DNA of 64,000 nt from Coleophoma eucalyptorum (lineage: Eukaryota > Ascomycota > Leotiomycetes > Helotiales > Dermateaceae): assembly GCA_026120035.1 (NCBI GenBank), contig JALRME010000005.1:1426001-1490000 (forward strand), given 5' to 3'. Shown piece by piece: positions 12,212 to 23,552 of the stretch; the stretch's first letter is position 1, and each line of letters opens with the position of its first letter. The translations under genes and the position numbers were made by a program. Under the pieces are notes generated by a model. It searched no databases. It had not been told where the DNA came from and saw nothing but the letters and a program-made list of their open reading frames with translations.

Positions 12212-13355
12212 AAGATTTGACCAGCGCCTACCAGCATGGGTGACTGCATGAGATAAGGTGAAGCTGGTGACCTGGTTAGAGTGTTAGCTTGGCTGCGTGA
12301 ATACCTTTTTTTCCTTGCTGTGCATCTCACCATCTGCAGCTCTCAATAAATCAGTCCCTGTCCACTTTCAATAGATCGGAGCCCTAGCAGCTGCAGCTGC
12401 AGCTTCCGCTTCCATGATTTTGGGCAGAGAAATTAAGCGAGCAGGCCTTTGACTTCGTCCTCGGTGCCAGACACGGATTCGGTACCTCGTGCTTGTATCT
12501 TGCATGGTGCCTTGTATAATAGACGAATGGCTCGTACATGATGGACTTCTTGTCCCGCTGCACTAGAGAAATAATCTTAGAAATGCTTCGGCTTGTCATT
12601 GGTAGCGGTGGCTAGTAAGCATTTTTCGTCCTTGGCTCGGGAGCTTGCAATCGGCTACTCGTTGGATGATTGCTTACTCAGAAGACCTGGAGAGTACGGG
12701 TGCGTGAAGTTTGGATACTTTGATCATGATTACAGTGTAGCTCTTGCAGAAGCTGTCCCTGTCTTGTCTGTCCAAATATGAAGATCCTAGTCCGCTGTCG
12801 TTTGTCTGCTGTTACCTGGACCGCCGAACAAAGAAGAAGGATTCTTGAGAAGGGTTCTGCAAGTTCGGCATATCCGCGAGAGTCTAGTCATCCGCAATGA
12901 CTCTTTTCAGGTACCTTGCCGAGCATTGAAGTGCCTTAACGATTACACGTGTCTGGATTTGCTCTTCACCTCACCTCCAAAATGGCAGAGAGAAAGAAAG
13001 GTCTATAGCGCTCTATAATCGCTTAAATCGAATGAGACAGAAGTAAAGGAGCATTTCAATATATGCATAATCAATTCAGTGTTTTGCTACAAAGTTGTTT
13101 GTATGCATACACATATGTATTGAACGAGCGAAGCGGATGAAGCCATCACCCTGATAGCCTAGTGCAAATATATGCGATGCGGCGGACGGTATTGAGTGCG
13201 ATTCGCGGAGACCCGAGAGCGAGATTGCGAAGCAAAATAATATTCTGGTTGTCGAACGAGCGTTGAAGGAATTCTCTTCGCCAAGCAAGAGCCAGAACAT
13301 CAGAGGACTAACCGTGGGAATCGAGGTTGGAGCATTTGATTGAGAAAGATATTGT

Positions 13356-13480
13356 TACTGTACCATCGACTGCTGTACCTTTGACTGCTGTACCTTTGAT
13401 CGCTGTATCGTTGACTGCTGTACCGTCGATTGCTGGAGTTCGATTGCTGGAGTTCGATTGCTGGAGTTCGATTGCTGGAG
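13356..13480. repeat. Minisatellite, about 14-20 bp units
   Basis: Three or four degenerate copies of a CTGTACCTTTGACTG-type unit grade into four near-identical copies of GATTGCTGGAGTTC. On the minus strand this reads as a short Gln/Arg/Tyr/Ser repeat, which I take as incidental. Confidence 0.8.
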
Positions 13481-14479
13481 GTCGTAAATTTCAATACCCT
13501 TAATCTTGCGATAAGTCAGGTTCGGAGAAGCTGTGTGAATCTCTACTCATACGAACATATAGTGGCGTGATTCTACGAATGCCAAAATATGCCGGCTTAA
13601 ACTAGACAAGAAGTACAGATTGTTGAATAAAGTGGTTTTCGCCGAGATGCCGTGTCTTTAGAAGGATTTCAAATCAAACCTACAATATGTTAGAAATGCT
13701 CGCTATGAATTACTGCATATTTTCAGCGTTAGTATCCTCGGGCTTGGTGTGCTGGCGATGCCGAATAATACTATGCGTGCAGATGTAAACTGGTACTTTT
13801 GTCTGATGTAATGGGTCGACGCTATCGCCAGATTATATATATCATCTATCTCCAAGAGAAAATGGTTTCGGATCGTAAAGGAGCGCATCCAGTGCTGGAA
13901 ATTGATCAAGTGCTAATAATGTATGTGTCGACTGCAGGGCTACAGTATTATTTCTCCCGGCGTCTCGCGGTGTTCGTATGCTACGCGATGCTTCGGTCAC
14001 TAAGAGCAAGTACTCGTATATTTCCCGAGTTCAAGACTCCGTATTATAATGTCGAGGCAAGATAGTTGACAACATAGACATAAGTTGGCCAAATCCTCAG
14101 AATTCCAGTGCCGGATCAGCATGATGATCACAAGCCTCGAGTCTCCTTCACATGCCAGATACTATCACGGGTAATGTCACCAGATTCCGCGCAGGCTCGC
14201 CATGTCTTAAAGCGAGCGGAAAAGGACTGGGCCGACATGACACGAGCAGTGGCAGCAGCGACGCTTTTGTTGCACATCTGCAAATCGCGCTTTCCGGGCC
14301 GCCAGCGGGGGGAGACCGGATTTACCAGCGGGCAGGCAAAGAGAGGGAAACGGGACAGGAACCTGGTTCCGCCAGCCAGCCAGAGAGGGCTTGTCTCCTT
14401 CCCTCTGCCGGCCAAGAGCGGGCGGGTAAAGGATGAGAACGAATGGGTAAAAGGTAAAGCGAACGCGAAGAGGCTGGCC

Positions 14480-14592
14480 TCGGACTGCGGACTACGGACT
14501 GCGGACTGCGGATTGCTGGCTGCTGACTGCTCACTGCTGACTGCTGACTGCTGACTGCTCGCTGTTCGCTGTTCGCTGCTGACTGACGGCTG
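14480..14592. repeat. CTGACTG/CGGACTG minisatellite
   Basis: Seven-bp units (CGGACTG, then CTGACTG, then TTCGCTG variants) are tandemly arranged over about 110 nt, with progressive change of the unit along the array. Noncoding. Confidence 0.85.
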
Positions 14593-16658
14593 CTTCCTTG
14601 GACTCTTGGTGCAAGGTATGCTGATAATAATGAAAGGGAAGGAAATGAAAGGAGAGGAGGCCAAGGGGACTCCGTCCTCCGGATATCATCGTCGCTCTCA
14701 AGTACATCGAGGCTACTGCAATAATTCACAGCGTTCAAGAGCTCGGAGGCTCGAGAAGTAACGAACAGCGAGTTTCCAGTATCGCATCCAACAGCTATAA
14801 CCCTGTGACGCCCATTTGCATCCTCGCATGCTCGCACCGTCTCTCTCCCCCTCCCCTCTCCCTCCTCCTCCCCGTCGCCCCTCCTTCTTCCTTCCTCCAG
14901 AGTGGCAGTCATTGGGATCGGAAAAGACACAAACATGCCATCTTCCGACGTTCCCCTTCTCCGACATGTTTGTTGCACGTCGTACCGGAAAGAGGAGGCT
15001 CAATTCCGAGCTGAAATGATGGACTCTCACTGCGCTTCTGCTGTCGGGGAGCATTTCCGCCACTCCCAAACCCAAGACGCGGGCGGAAGTGTGTTCCTGA
15101 TCCGCTGTTACAGTTGGCCAGTCCGAAACTGGCGTGCTTGTAGCTTGCAACTGCACTTTTACTCGCCTGTCCTCGCCGCTCCTCGCCGCCTCTCGCCTTG
15201 GCCTTCCCACTCGTTCCGCCTCCCGTGTGTGGCGTGGGGATGCTCGGATGTTGTGCTGGCTCACGACTCGGACCATCTTTGTTTGCAAAAGTCTGACTTT
15301 TGTCGCTCAGTGAGCTGATTCCTGGCTTCCTGACTCTGGATTCCGTGGTGGGAGTGGTGCTGGACGGAATTGAGCCGGCCGGTGATCTCCTTGCACAATT
15401 GGTGGAAACCATATCCCGAAACTCTTTTGCAATTCCTTACAGTGATGGTGACACTATCCGTGCTACTATCTCATGATGTTTTTGGAGTGACCGGAACGAC
15501 TTCCATGACCTGATGCGCGGAACGGAGGATGGGCGGCAGGAACTGATCTCGGATGGCTACGCTTTGCCGGCTAGGTTCGTTCCGTTCCGTCTTCCACTAT
15601 CCGGTGCTTCTCGAGAGGAAGGGAATTTGTGCCCTTGGTGACGAAAACATGAAAAATGGTAATAGTAATGGCTATGAGGATGCGGATACGGATGCGATCG
15701 CATTCGATTCAGACGTGCAACATCATAACTCGCTTTGATTTGCTACACAGTTAAACATGACAGTTTCTCTCACATCTGAGGCGAGAAGTCCCAGGCGCTC
15801 CTTGCATTCAGCAGGCTATGCAAACCTTTTCTCTGTGACGAGGAACTGATATTTTAAAGAGATATATCGAGCACAAGAATGGATCGCCCACATTGATCAC
15901 CTCAATTTTCTCTTACACTTCTGCAGTCTTCCTGACTGACTCAGCCTGACAGGTACAAGATGCGAGGCTTTGATAACCATACGTTTTAAGTACCACATCG
16001 ATCGGTACCTGTCTTGTCCTACTGCTGCAACGGCGAAACTAGGCATTGGGTAGAGATCCAAATTCACACGTCAGCTTCTGACCAGCGGCGATTGCATTTC
16101 TTCCTTTGTGGTTTTGTGAAGCCTGCCTCGGTCTTTGCCCCAATTGTCATAATGTCATATCGAGGATTCATTGTGTATCTTCAACCAAAAGCCAGGTTCA
16201 AGCGTCATGGCAATGCCTCAGTGAGCAGCGTACCAGCCGAACAGGATGGCGTTGGTGCGTCATAAGCAGCAAGGCACATGACCAAGTCTTATGCAGCTGA
16301 ACACAGTCAGCGGTGTTTGGATGTTGACCGACTGCAGGCTCGCATCAGTATCGACTTCTGGGCATAGCGAGGTGAAATTAATCTAGACCTAGCCCGTGTC
16401 CAATGGGCGCGAATGGTGCAGCTTGGGGGAAGTTATAGATTTTTTTTTATTAGCTATCAATGGCCGGCGGAGGTAGTGCTCTTGCCACTAAAACGGATCC
16501 ATGACTTTATCCTAAAATGTTCTTCCAAGTCTCGCAAGAGGCCATCGACTATAACAGCAAGCGAGGGGGTTTCAAATATAATTCTCCTCGCTTGCTGTAC
16601 AACACATACAACAAAGAAAAGCCACTCATCCAACTTAGCCCGAACTCACGTCCAAACA

Positions 16659-17958
16659 ATGGCGACCCTCACTCCAACTCTACCGAAAGGTAGTTTAATC
16701 CTCGTGACTGGAGCGAATGGCTATATTGCCTCTCACGTCGTGGATCAACTCCTTCAGTTTGGCTACCGTGTTCGAGGCAGTGTTCGCAACCAGAAACCTT
16801 GGTTGAACCAGCTGTTTGCAAAGTATGGGGAGGGTACATTCGAGACAGTCATCATAGAAAGTTTCCTGGAAGAAGATACCTTTAGTGAAGCGATGGAGGG
16901 TGCCGACGGTGTGATTCATATCGTGAGAAGTCTTTGCAACATATAAAAAAGAAGAAGGACTGAACTTAGTCCACCAGGCATCAGACCTCAGCTTCTCGAG
17001 TGACCCGGCCAAGGTTGTCACGCCTACAGTCATTAGTGTCTTGAACATGATGAAATCCGCAGCCAAACAGCCTTCTGTCAAAAGAGTCGTTCTCTGCTCA
17101 TCCTCTACGGCGTGTAATCTCCCAAGGGGCCATGAACCCACGGTCGAGATCACTTCCAAGACGTGGGATGAAGAGGCAGTCACCATGGCATATAATTTTC
17201 CAGATGGAATCCCAGAGGGTTTCAAAAGTTACATTGTTTACAGTGCCGCAAAGACTGGTAGGTGCCGCATCAGGACCCTTAGCATTCCCAAAACATCTTT
17301 GGCTAAAACTTGGGCTAGAGGGTGAAAAAGTTGCATGGAAATTCATGAAGGAGCAAAATCCAGGGTTTGGGTTTAATGCCGTCCTTCCCAGCACTACAGT
17401 AAGTCACGAGATACCATGAATTATATGAACCCTTCTCTCCCAAATAAATTAGTCGATTTATTTTATCTTTGTTAATTATCGAATAGCTGGGCAAAATCCT
17501 CGATCCAGAAAACATCCCGGGCTCGACTGGCGGTTGGGTGCGAAATATCTACGCCAAGCATGACTTTGACAGCTTCAAACGCTTTGAACCACGTAAGTCT
17601 CCCTGGATTTTCTCTACCACTCCATCTCGACTGATTCAATATAGAATACCAAATAAATGTCGTTGACTGTGCGCGTGTCCACATCGCCGCGCTTCTGCAC
17701 CCCTCGGCAAACTCGCAACGTCTCTTCGGCTACCAGAGCAGCTACCTGCAAGTCGACATCTTGAATATCTTGCGGGAACTGAAACCTTCTTTTGACTGGC
17801 CCAAGGATCCAGAGCCTGAGCAGATCAGGGATAGAAGTGAGGTTCCCGAGAAGGGTATCGCCGAGAAATATACTGCGGACTTGTTTGGGTCGAAAGGCTG
17901 GAAGAGCTTGGAGGAGAGCATGAAAGAGACTTTTGAGGATGTCGAGGACTTTTACTGA
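16659..17958 (+). CDS. Gre2/aldehyde-reductase-like extended SDR
   Basis: Five exons: 16659-16922, 16978-17257, 17319-17398, 17487-17592 and 17645-17958, giving 347 aa. The dinucleotide-binding motif TGANGYIASH is at residues 17-26 and the catalytic YxxxK is Y176-K180 (YSAAK), after a Ser-rich strand (CSSSTA, 128-133) that supplies the third catalytic residue. The order and spacing match the extended SDR group containing dihydroflavonol reductase, cinnamyl-CoA reductase and yeast Gre2, which reduce aldehydes or ketones with NADPH. All four introns have GT-AG ends and keep the frame. The C-terminus is rich in Glu/Asp (EDVEDFY). The substrate cannot be told; likely cytosolic. It has no relation in sequence to the epimerase-like gene at the window start beyond the fold. 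Confidence 0.9.
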
Positions 17959-18469
17959 TTGGAACTTGGACTTGAGGTGTATGCGAGGACTTTCCCGTCT
18001 GATGCGGCCAGTTTGTGGCATCAGTTAGTCAATGAGAAAGTCTAAATTTCTCTTGGAGTGTTTGAGATGTCTGGCTATGATATCACCTATTGAATACCAT
18101 GCATAAGTTATATGTGGTGTTCTAGCCAACACTATGTTCATTTCAAGCTGAACTGAGCAAAATGCACAAGAGAGACTTTTTGATTGATTGATGAGATAGT
18201 CTGCACCGCTAATAAACAGCAAACATTATTTCTTTTTGTCCGAATGCAATCGAGTTGTCGGACCCAAGCAAGGCACGACGAACTGCCCTCCCCCCTTCCC
18301 CCCAAAAAAAGCACTTGATATCTAAACCATCCCATTATTTTCGACCCAGACATTTTGCCACCACACATCTAAAACCCACGTGCAGGAAAAAAAACATCCC
18401 GGAGCTTTAATTTTTTATCTTTTCTTCTTTTCTCCCCGCTAGCGCGCCCAAGCAACAAAAGGCCAACCC
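17959..18469. other. Intergenic, convergent 3' ends
   Basis: Lies between the ends of two convergent genes. A C-run/A-run (cccccttccccccaaaaaaa) occurs near 18.3 kb. Nothing else was seen. Confidence 0.6.
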
Positions 18470-18886
18470 TTACTTCCCCACTGCCCACGCCATCGACGGT
18501 GTCATGGAAAAGTTCTGCTCCGAACCTTGGATTATATGATCCGACTCGACAATGTACCGCACCCCCCTATCGGCCTCGAACCACGAGTGCTTGACAATCA
18601 AGGTGGTGGTGTTCCCGCTGGACTGCTCGCTGGCGCTGATGGCAGGATCGGTGCAGGCTTTTTGCCCGCCTTGCGAAGGTGTACCGGTGCATTGGGTTGC
18701 GAAGGCTGGTTCGGTGTATTTTATTGTGCTGTTGCGGTGCGTGTAGGTGATGTTGAAGCCGTAGCTTGGTGTGTAGCCTGTGATTGCGTAGGGGCCGAAG
18801 CTGCTGCCACGCTCGATGGGCATTGTTGGGGCGCTGCTTGCGAGGTTGAGGAGGAGGGCGGCGATGAAGAGGAGTGGTGTGTACAT
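18470..18886 (-). CDS. Small secreted protein, unknown function
   Basis: A single exon of 138 aa. The start at 18886 is chosen because it begins directly with a signal peptide, MYTPLLFIAALLLNLASSAP, with likely cleavage after SSA. An open frame extends further upstream without such features. The mature part has two cysteines (CTGTPSQGGQKAC), which probably form one disulfide, and several Asn-x-Ser/Thr glycosylation sites (NIT, NST, NTT, NFS). No domain is recognised. Size, secretion and lack of known fold fit the broad class of small secreted proteins of plant-associated fungi, but two cysteines are few for an effector. A role in host interaction is only a guess. Confidence 0.7.
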   Translation of the reverse strand: MYTPLLFIAALLLNLASSAPTMPIERGSSFGPYAITGYTPSYGFNITYTHRNSTIKYTEPAFATQCTGTPSQGGQKACTDPAISASEQSSGNTTTLIVKHSWFEADRGVRYIVESDHIIQGSEQNFSMTPSMAWAVGK

Positions 18887-20115
18887 GGTGAGTTTTATTA
18901 GGATTGGTGCAGGGCTGGTATATCCTCCGTTTTTTTGTTTTTGAAATTCGTAAGAGAGTGGTTTGATCGCGGTAGATTCTGGATGATGTCGAGAGTTTGT
19001 TCGGTTTGCAGTGGAGAAGATACAGAAGTGAGCCCATACTCTCACGGAGGACATGACGATCTCTTAAATAGTAAATTCGCCTCCAGAAACCATACTACTC
19101 CCGCCAACATGACAATTGTGCGCAACACATATGCAGTACCGTCCAGACTATCGAAAGTTTGACGGGATAGATGAATCCTGTCCAACAATTGAGTCATCAC
19201 AGCGCACTTGCACGTAACACATCCCAAGCAATGCCAACCTCGATCAATTTTCCCTCCCCGCAAGCCCGAACCTGCCTCGCCATGTCATGGATGTCTTGCT
19301 CGTTCAGATCTGAACAAAAGAGGTTCGGTCTCGCCTAGCATCGTGTTCCCATGGAAATGCAAGCCGGCTGCAAATACCCCGGGAACCCAGAAAGCATGCC
19401 GTGGGACAGGGCTGTGCGGGATATTGGGTGGTGTGCCAATGGCTCGTCGATGCCACGTTGGACAGCTGGCTGAAGAAGTGCCGAAGTGTCGAGACCATGC
19501 CGCTGCCAATATTGGGCTTGCACAATTTAATATACCTCTCCAAGTTTTTTATGTCCCATGAGCTCGTATTGGATTAAAATAGTAGCATGGAAAGTGACCT
19601 GTAGATTTATGCAGAGGGTGATTGATCATGATGGGGCCCAGCGCCATAGAATCAGAGTTGTTAATGTATAGGTTTTGGAGCAAGGGATGGGTCGATTAAT
19701 ATCGGGGTTGCTTTTGTAACTCAATCGCCCTCCATTTTGCTTTGCCAGCTAAGCGAGCAGCGTGAGACCTCGACCAGCTTGTGGGATCCTACGGGACGCG
19801 AAAGATGGAGAAGCTGTACTTGGTCTATGTGGGAGGATAACAGAGCTATTAATAGATATATATTGTGGTGTCAGATAGTGGAAGGTCGAGAATTACTCTG
19901 AGATTTTCAGAAATTTGTTCACGGATGTGGTCGTGTAACCTGCGATCGAGACCCTCTGCAGGATTCGCTCAGGCACAGTAGATATTATCCATGCAAGCAC
20001 AGCACTATCTTGAAAGACAATTTCGAAGTTGCGAAAAGTATGTACAAGAAGAAAACAACCCTGACCGAAAAGGGTAAGGGCCAAAAGCTCCCCGGACTAA
20101 ATCTTCACCATCGCC
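18887..20115. other. Intergenic, no supported gene
   Basis: Includes the upstream region of the secreted-protein gene and the 3' region of the GH5 gene. Open frames near 19.2-19.56 kb on both strands overlap each other and show no protein-family signal. Confidence 0.6.
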
Positions 20116-21408
20116 TTATGCTGTTGGAAGGTAAGTCTTCAAAGTAGCATCATAGTAAGTATACCCAATACCACTAGGGGGCTCGAAGCTGTAGATGTAA
20201 GTACTCCACCACGGACCAGCCGCCCACCAAAGAGCACCGAGCCAGACATCCGAATTATCTTCCATATGCTGCAACAAACCCTTGACTGCAGTCAAACAAA
20301 CATCATTATTACCACCTGCGAATTCACCAAGAACACCTAGCTTGCCGTTGTTACGCAGCCATTCCGTTGCGCCGACGATACGATCAACGCCGACCGTACT
20401 TGTGTAACAGGTACTACTTGTTCCTGAGTTATCGGAATCCAGGTAGAGATGCATCTCATAGACCAGCTTGTCCTGTGGATCTACCAGCGCCTTGAGGGCG
20501 TCGCTTGTCGTGTTCCAGAACCACGCTGCGGAGTACGAGTTTCCCTCGGCGAATATGTACTGGCTCGTGGCACCAACGCCACGAATACCATCTATGGCGG
20601 CTTGATTGAGAGCAAGGATGTTACTAGTGTCCTCATCATGAAACTCATTGTTTGTATCAAAGATCTAAAAAAACCATCAATGCCGTGAGATGTTTTTGTG
20701 GCAGTGCTTCACTTACGACTTTAGAATTATCCTTGAAAGCAGTCGCCAAATTGGACCAGAAAGTCTCGAAAGCAGTAGCGTCCGTAATAACAGCTCCGTT
20801 ATATCTTCCAAAGTTGTGCGGGTCAATGATAGCATAACCTCCCTTAGAAGTGACGTAGTTGATAGGGACGGAGTAATTTGCAAGGTATGCCGCTGAGAGG
20901 GTGCTGGAGATACTACCCGGGGCCATGCGCTCCATCATGAAGGGGAAGCGGAATATGTTGTAACCCTCAGCCATGAGTGTCTGGTAGAAAGTCAGTTCTC
21001 CACAATATCTATCGTCTTTTAGGCTAAACATACGTCAATCGTTGCCGTCGACGCAAAAATAAAGTCTGTGCCATAAACCCCGGGAATGGCGGTCCCAAAC
21101 TCGGCACCGGCCTCATTGACACCTAACCACTTGAATCCAGTAGCAGCTGCCCCAGTGGCGGTAGAAGTCCTCGAGGTTGTGACGGTAGTCAAAGTAGTAC
21201 TGGATGTCTTTGTTGTCGAACTAGTTGCAGTGGATCCTGTACCGGGGACACATTGAGAATACCATATACTTTGGACAACGCATGAGTAGCCGGAGACACA
21301 TGTAGTGAGACCAGTCCAGCCTTGCCCGCCGCATTGACCATATGCGACCTGCTGTGCACTGGAGAGAGCAGTGAGCAAAGATGCTAAGAAAATGTTGGAA
21401 GGTTTCAT
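20116..21408 (-). CDS. GH5 endo-beta-1,4-glucanase with N-terminal CBM1
   Basis: Three exons: 21408-21034, 20980-20717 and 20664-20116, giving 395 aa. Order of parts: signal peptide ([18 protein letters not shown]), a fungal cellulose-binding module (about 20-55, [11 protein letters not shown]...YSQC), a Ser/Thr linker (about 56-88), then a GH5 catalytic domain. The predicted acid/base is Glu220 in the exon-3 motif [11 protein letters not shown] and the nucleophile Glu327 in LGEFAGG. His in [10 protein letters not shown] and the WWAAGPWW segment also fit the subfamily 5 fungal endoglucanases. It is secreted and cuts internal beta-1,4 bonds of cellulose. It is divergent from the GH7 gene across a 2.1-kb spacer carrying GGCTAA hexamers, and a TATA box lies 89 nt upstream of the start. 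Confidence 0.93.
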
Positions 21409-21496
21409 GGTGACTTTGCAGATGCTGAAAAAAACCTATCAAAAAAGCTTTAATGAGAGACTGGACTTCAGACTCACAGCTTTGAGTTTTCACTCC

Positions 21497-21504
21497 TTTA
21501 TATA
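21497..21504 (-). promoter_or_regulatory. TATA box of GH5 gene
   Basis: TATATAAA read on the minus strand, 89-96 nt upstream of the GH5 start codon, a usual distance for filamentous fungi. Confidence 0.55.
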
Positions 21505-22579
21505 GCAGACTGAAACCTACAAATTCCATCTCCTATATCCAATCTGTCTTGATGACGACAGTCATATGGGCCATCGGCCAGACGGTCCGTAGGAATCTTT
21601 TTAAACTTCTTCCTACTGAAGAGGCCTTGAGGCCAACCAAAATTGTTGAATGAGAGACTCAAATTAATTTTCAAGTATCCAGGGGAGAATTCGGTCCACG
21701 AATAATGGAACACGGAGCGCAATACTCCACGGAATCTCCTCCCTCCTAAGATTGCCTAATCCAAAGGACTTGGGTACTACTCATGCGACTACATTGTAAG
21801 GTTTCCCAAGCAAAGCAAATCAAACCAAATCAAATGAGGGCCAGGATCAAAGAAAACCTAGATCAGGAACAGGCAGTCAGTCACCTTCTTCAATCGCACA
21901 AGTGCCTCGGAGCCACGGTTCCGAAGTTCGCAAGTATTTCCCCTTCCTCTATCCGAGACAGCACATCTTGTTCAGCATCGTGGAAAGTTCAGAGAAGTAT
22001 CTCCTGAAGGCAGGTGCCTATCAAGTCTGCTCAACCCAGAAGCAAGATCAGGCTATTCACTATGACCGCACGAATATATTCGCTTGGACGGCAACGACAA
22101 CGAATGCCTCCGGATATACTTGATCTTGTGATGCGGATAGCCCTGTTGCCACGACGGGGTTCTCCACACAGCATGCTGATGCGCTTTATATTGATAGGTC
22201 GGTGGCGTTATGGTTAAGGTTATGCATATGGACATGCGCCATCGGGCACCATCCTTGATCGTGCAAAGGGGTCATTGACGGACCAGCGCCGAGGCAGGCA
22301 CATCTAGAATATCTGGACGTGAGCAGGCTTGGTACACCTTCAGATGTAACTCGCAGTCCCATTGGAGGAGCCTTCGCGGGCCTCTACCTTCCTCTTCTTC
22401 CTGTCCTCTCCTGGGAAGATTACCCTGGACACTAACCTCCAATAACCAAACATCTTATTTATCTCAGGCACCCTACTCTGAAAGCCAGGCAGGGGAGTAA
22501 ATTGCCAAGCAAGATCACTAGTACCGGATGAACTCAAGGCAATCAAATAACAACGAATCGGCATTTAAGAAAGCGGCTC

Positions 22580-22585
22580 GGCTAA
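22580..22585 (+). promoter_or_regulatory. GGCTAA, possible XlnR/XYR1 site
   Basis: An exact match to the GGCTAA/GGCTAR core bound by the cellulase/xylanase activator XlnR/XYR1 in Aspergillus and Trichoderma. It is about 970 nt upstream of the GH7 start. Chance occurrence is possible for a hexamer. Confidence 0.35.
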
Positions 22586-22837
22586 TGGTGAAAATACCCC
22601 AGCAGCTCATGGCAACATCAGATGAAGTGCCTGACATTGTTCAACGTATGATTTTGCCTCGAATGGACAAGGGTGTTATGACCGCATTTGCGATTTCGCT
22701 TGACAAGTCTATATTGTAAGAATGGAACTGCCTGGGAGATATACTTGTGGTTGCAAAACATTTAGGCCGAGATTGCCGTTCCCCATGGGGTGGAGCTTAG
22801 CGACGAGCATGGATTGGCGGGAGAACCTTGATGGAAC

Positions 22838-22843
22838 GGCTAA
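22838..22843 (+). promoter_or_regulatory. GGCTAA, possible XlnR/XYR1 site
   Basis: The second exact GGCTAA in the cellulase spacer, about 710 nt upstream of the GH7 start and in the same orientation as the others. Confidence 0.35.
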
Positions 22844-23098
22844 GTAAGATCCTTTACTATAATAGTGTTCTCTGTTGATCCTCAGTGAATACTCGGTTCC
22901 AGTGCCTGGAATCTATTTATCCGCGTGTAGTGAAGGTATTAAGACCAGGTGATTATCAAAATCTGGAGAAGGTACTTGAAGATATAGAACTGTGTCTGTC
23001 AGGACCTAGGTCTCCTATAATCTTTCAATGGGAGAAGTATGGTAGGAGTACTTTTCCTAAAAGAGTGTTAAGTCTATAATTTGGACTTGCGGCTTATC

Positions 23099-23104
23099 GG
23101 CTAA
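23099..23104 (+). promoter_or_regulatory. GGCTAA, possible XlnR/XYR1 site
   Basis: The third exact GGCTAA, about 450 nt upstream of the GH7 start. The three sites are spaced 258 and 261 nt apart. Confidence 0.4.
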
Positions 23105-23552
23105 GTTGTGTTCAACATGTGAAGACCGAATGAGTTCCAAATTGTGCAGGAGCATTTCGGGAACCAAGACTCTAGGGGTCAAAACCTAACCTCCTTATTC
23201 AGTGGCGATAGGATAGTTCCTGAAATCTGCACGTTCAAGTCATGCAGCACATCCAGGGCTTGCAAATTCAGCTTGGAAGCGGCTCGAGAGGGAATCTTCC
23301 CGGAATCAGCCCTTTTGGTAAGTTTAGTAGGATTGAACATCCGCGGCCAGTAATTCTTCCAACCCCGACGGATCTTCTGAAGAGGAATCCTGCACGGCTT
23401 TGAGGCCCGAATATCCCAAGTCATGCTTGTATATCTGAAGGAATGTCAGGATGTTATGGTTCGGAAAACTATAAGAAGAGCTGATATTGCAGCTGATTAA
23501 CAACAGCCTCAACTTGCACATCACCAACATCCTCCTTGCTCGCTCATCTGCA

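Larger units (their letters stand above)
11445..16658. other. Gene-poor region with satellites
   Basis: No supported gene in 5.2 kb. Contains a TATG/TGTA microsatellite block (12.08-12.21 kb), a GATTGCTGG minisatellite (13.36-13.48 kb) and a CTGACTG minisatellite (14.48-14.59 kb). A relatively GC-rich part at 14.1-15.6 kb shows several overlapping open frames on both strands. None has recognisable motifs, and their residue bias follows the local base composition. The motif TTTGTTGCAC appears twice here (see findings). AT-rich flanks resemble decayed sequence, but no intact element was found. Confidence 0.6.
21409..23552. promoter_or_regulatory. Shared spacer of divergent cellulase genes
   Basis: This 2.1 kb separates the start codons of the GH5 and GH7 genes. 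It contains three GGCTAA hexamers, one TATA box for GH5 and a TATA-like CTATAAGA about 80 nt before the GH7 start. Two short open frames on the plus strand (22528-22719 and 22885-23079) have somewhat protein-like composition but match nothing I recognise; they could be remnants of a lost gene. Confidence 0.5.

Noticed and set aside
12225..12310. tRNA-like stretch (ggtgacctggttagagtgttagcttggctgc)
   Set aside because: No T arm with TTC and no matching acceptor stem could be found.
14128..15412. Several overlapping frames of 130-220 codons on both strands
   Set aside because: Composition follows local GC-rich simple sequence and the minisatellite; no motifs or splice logic.
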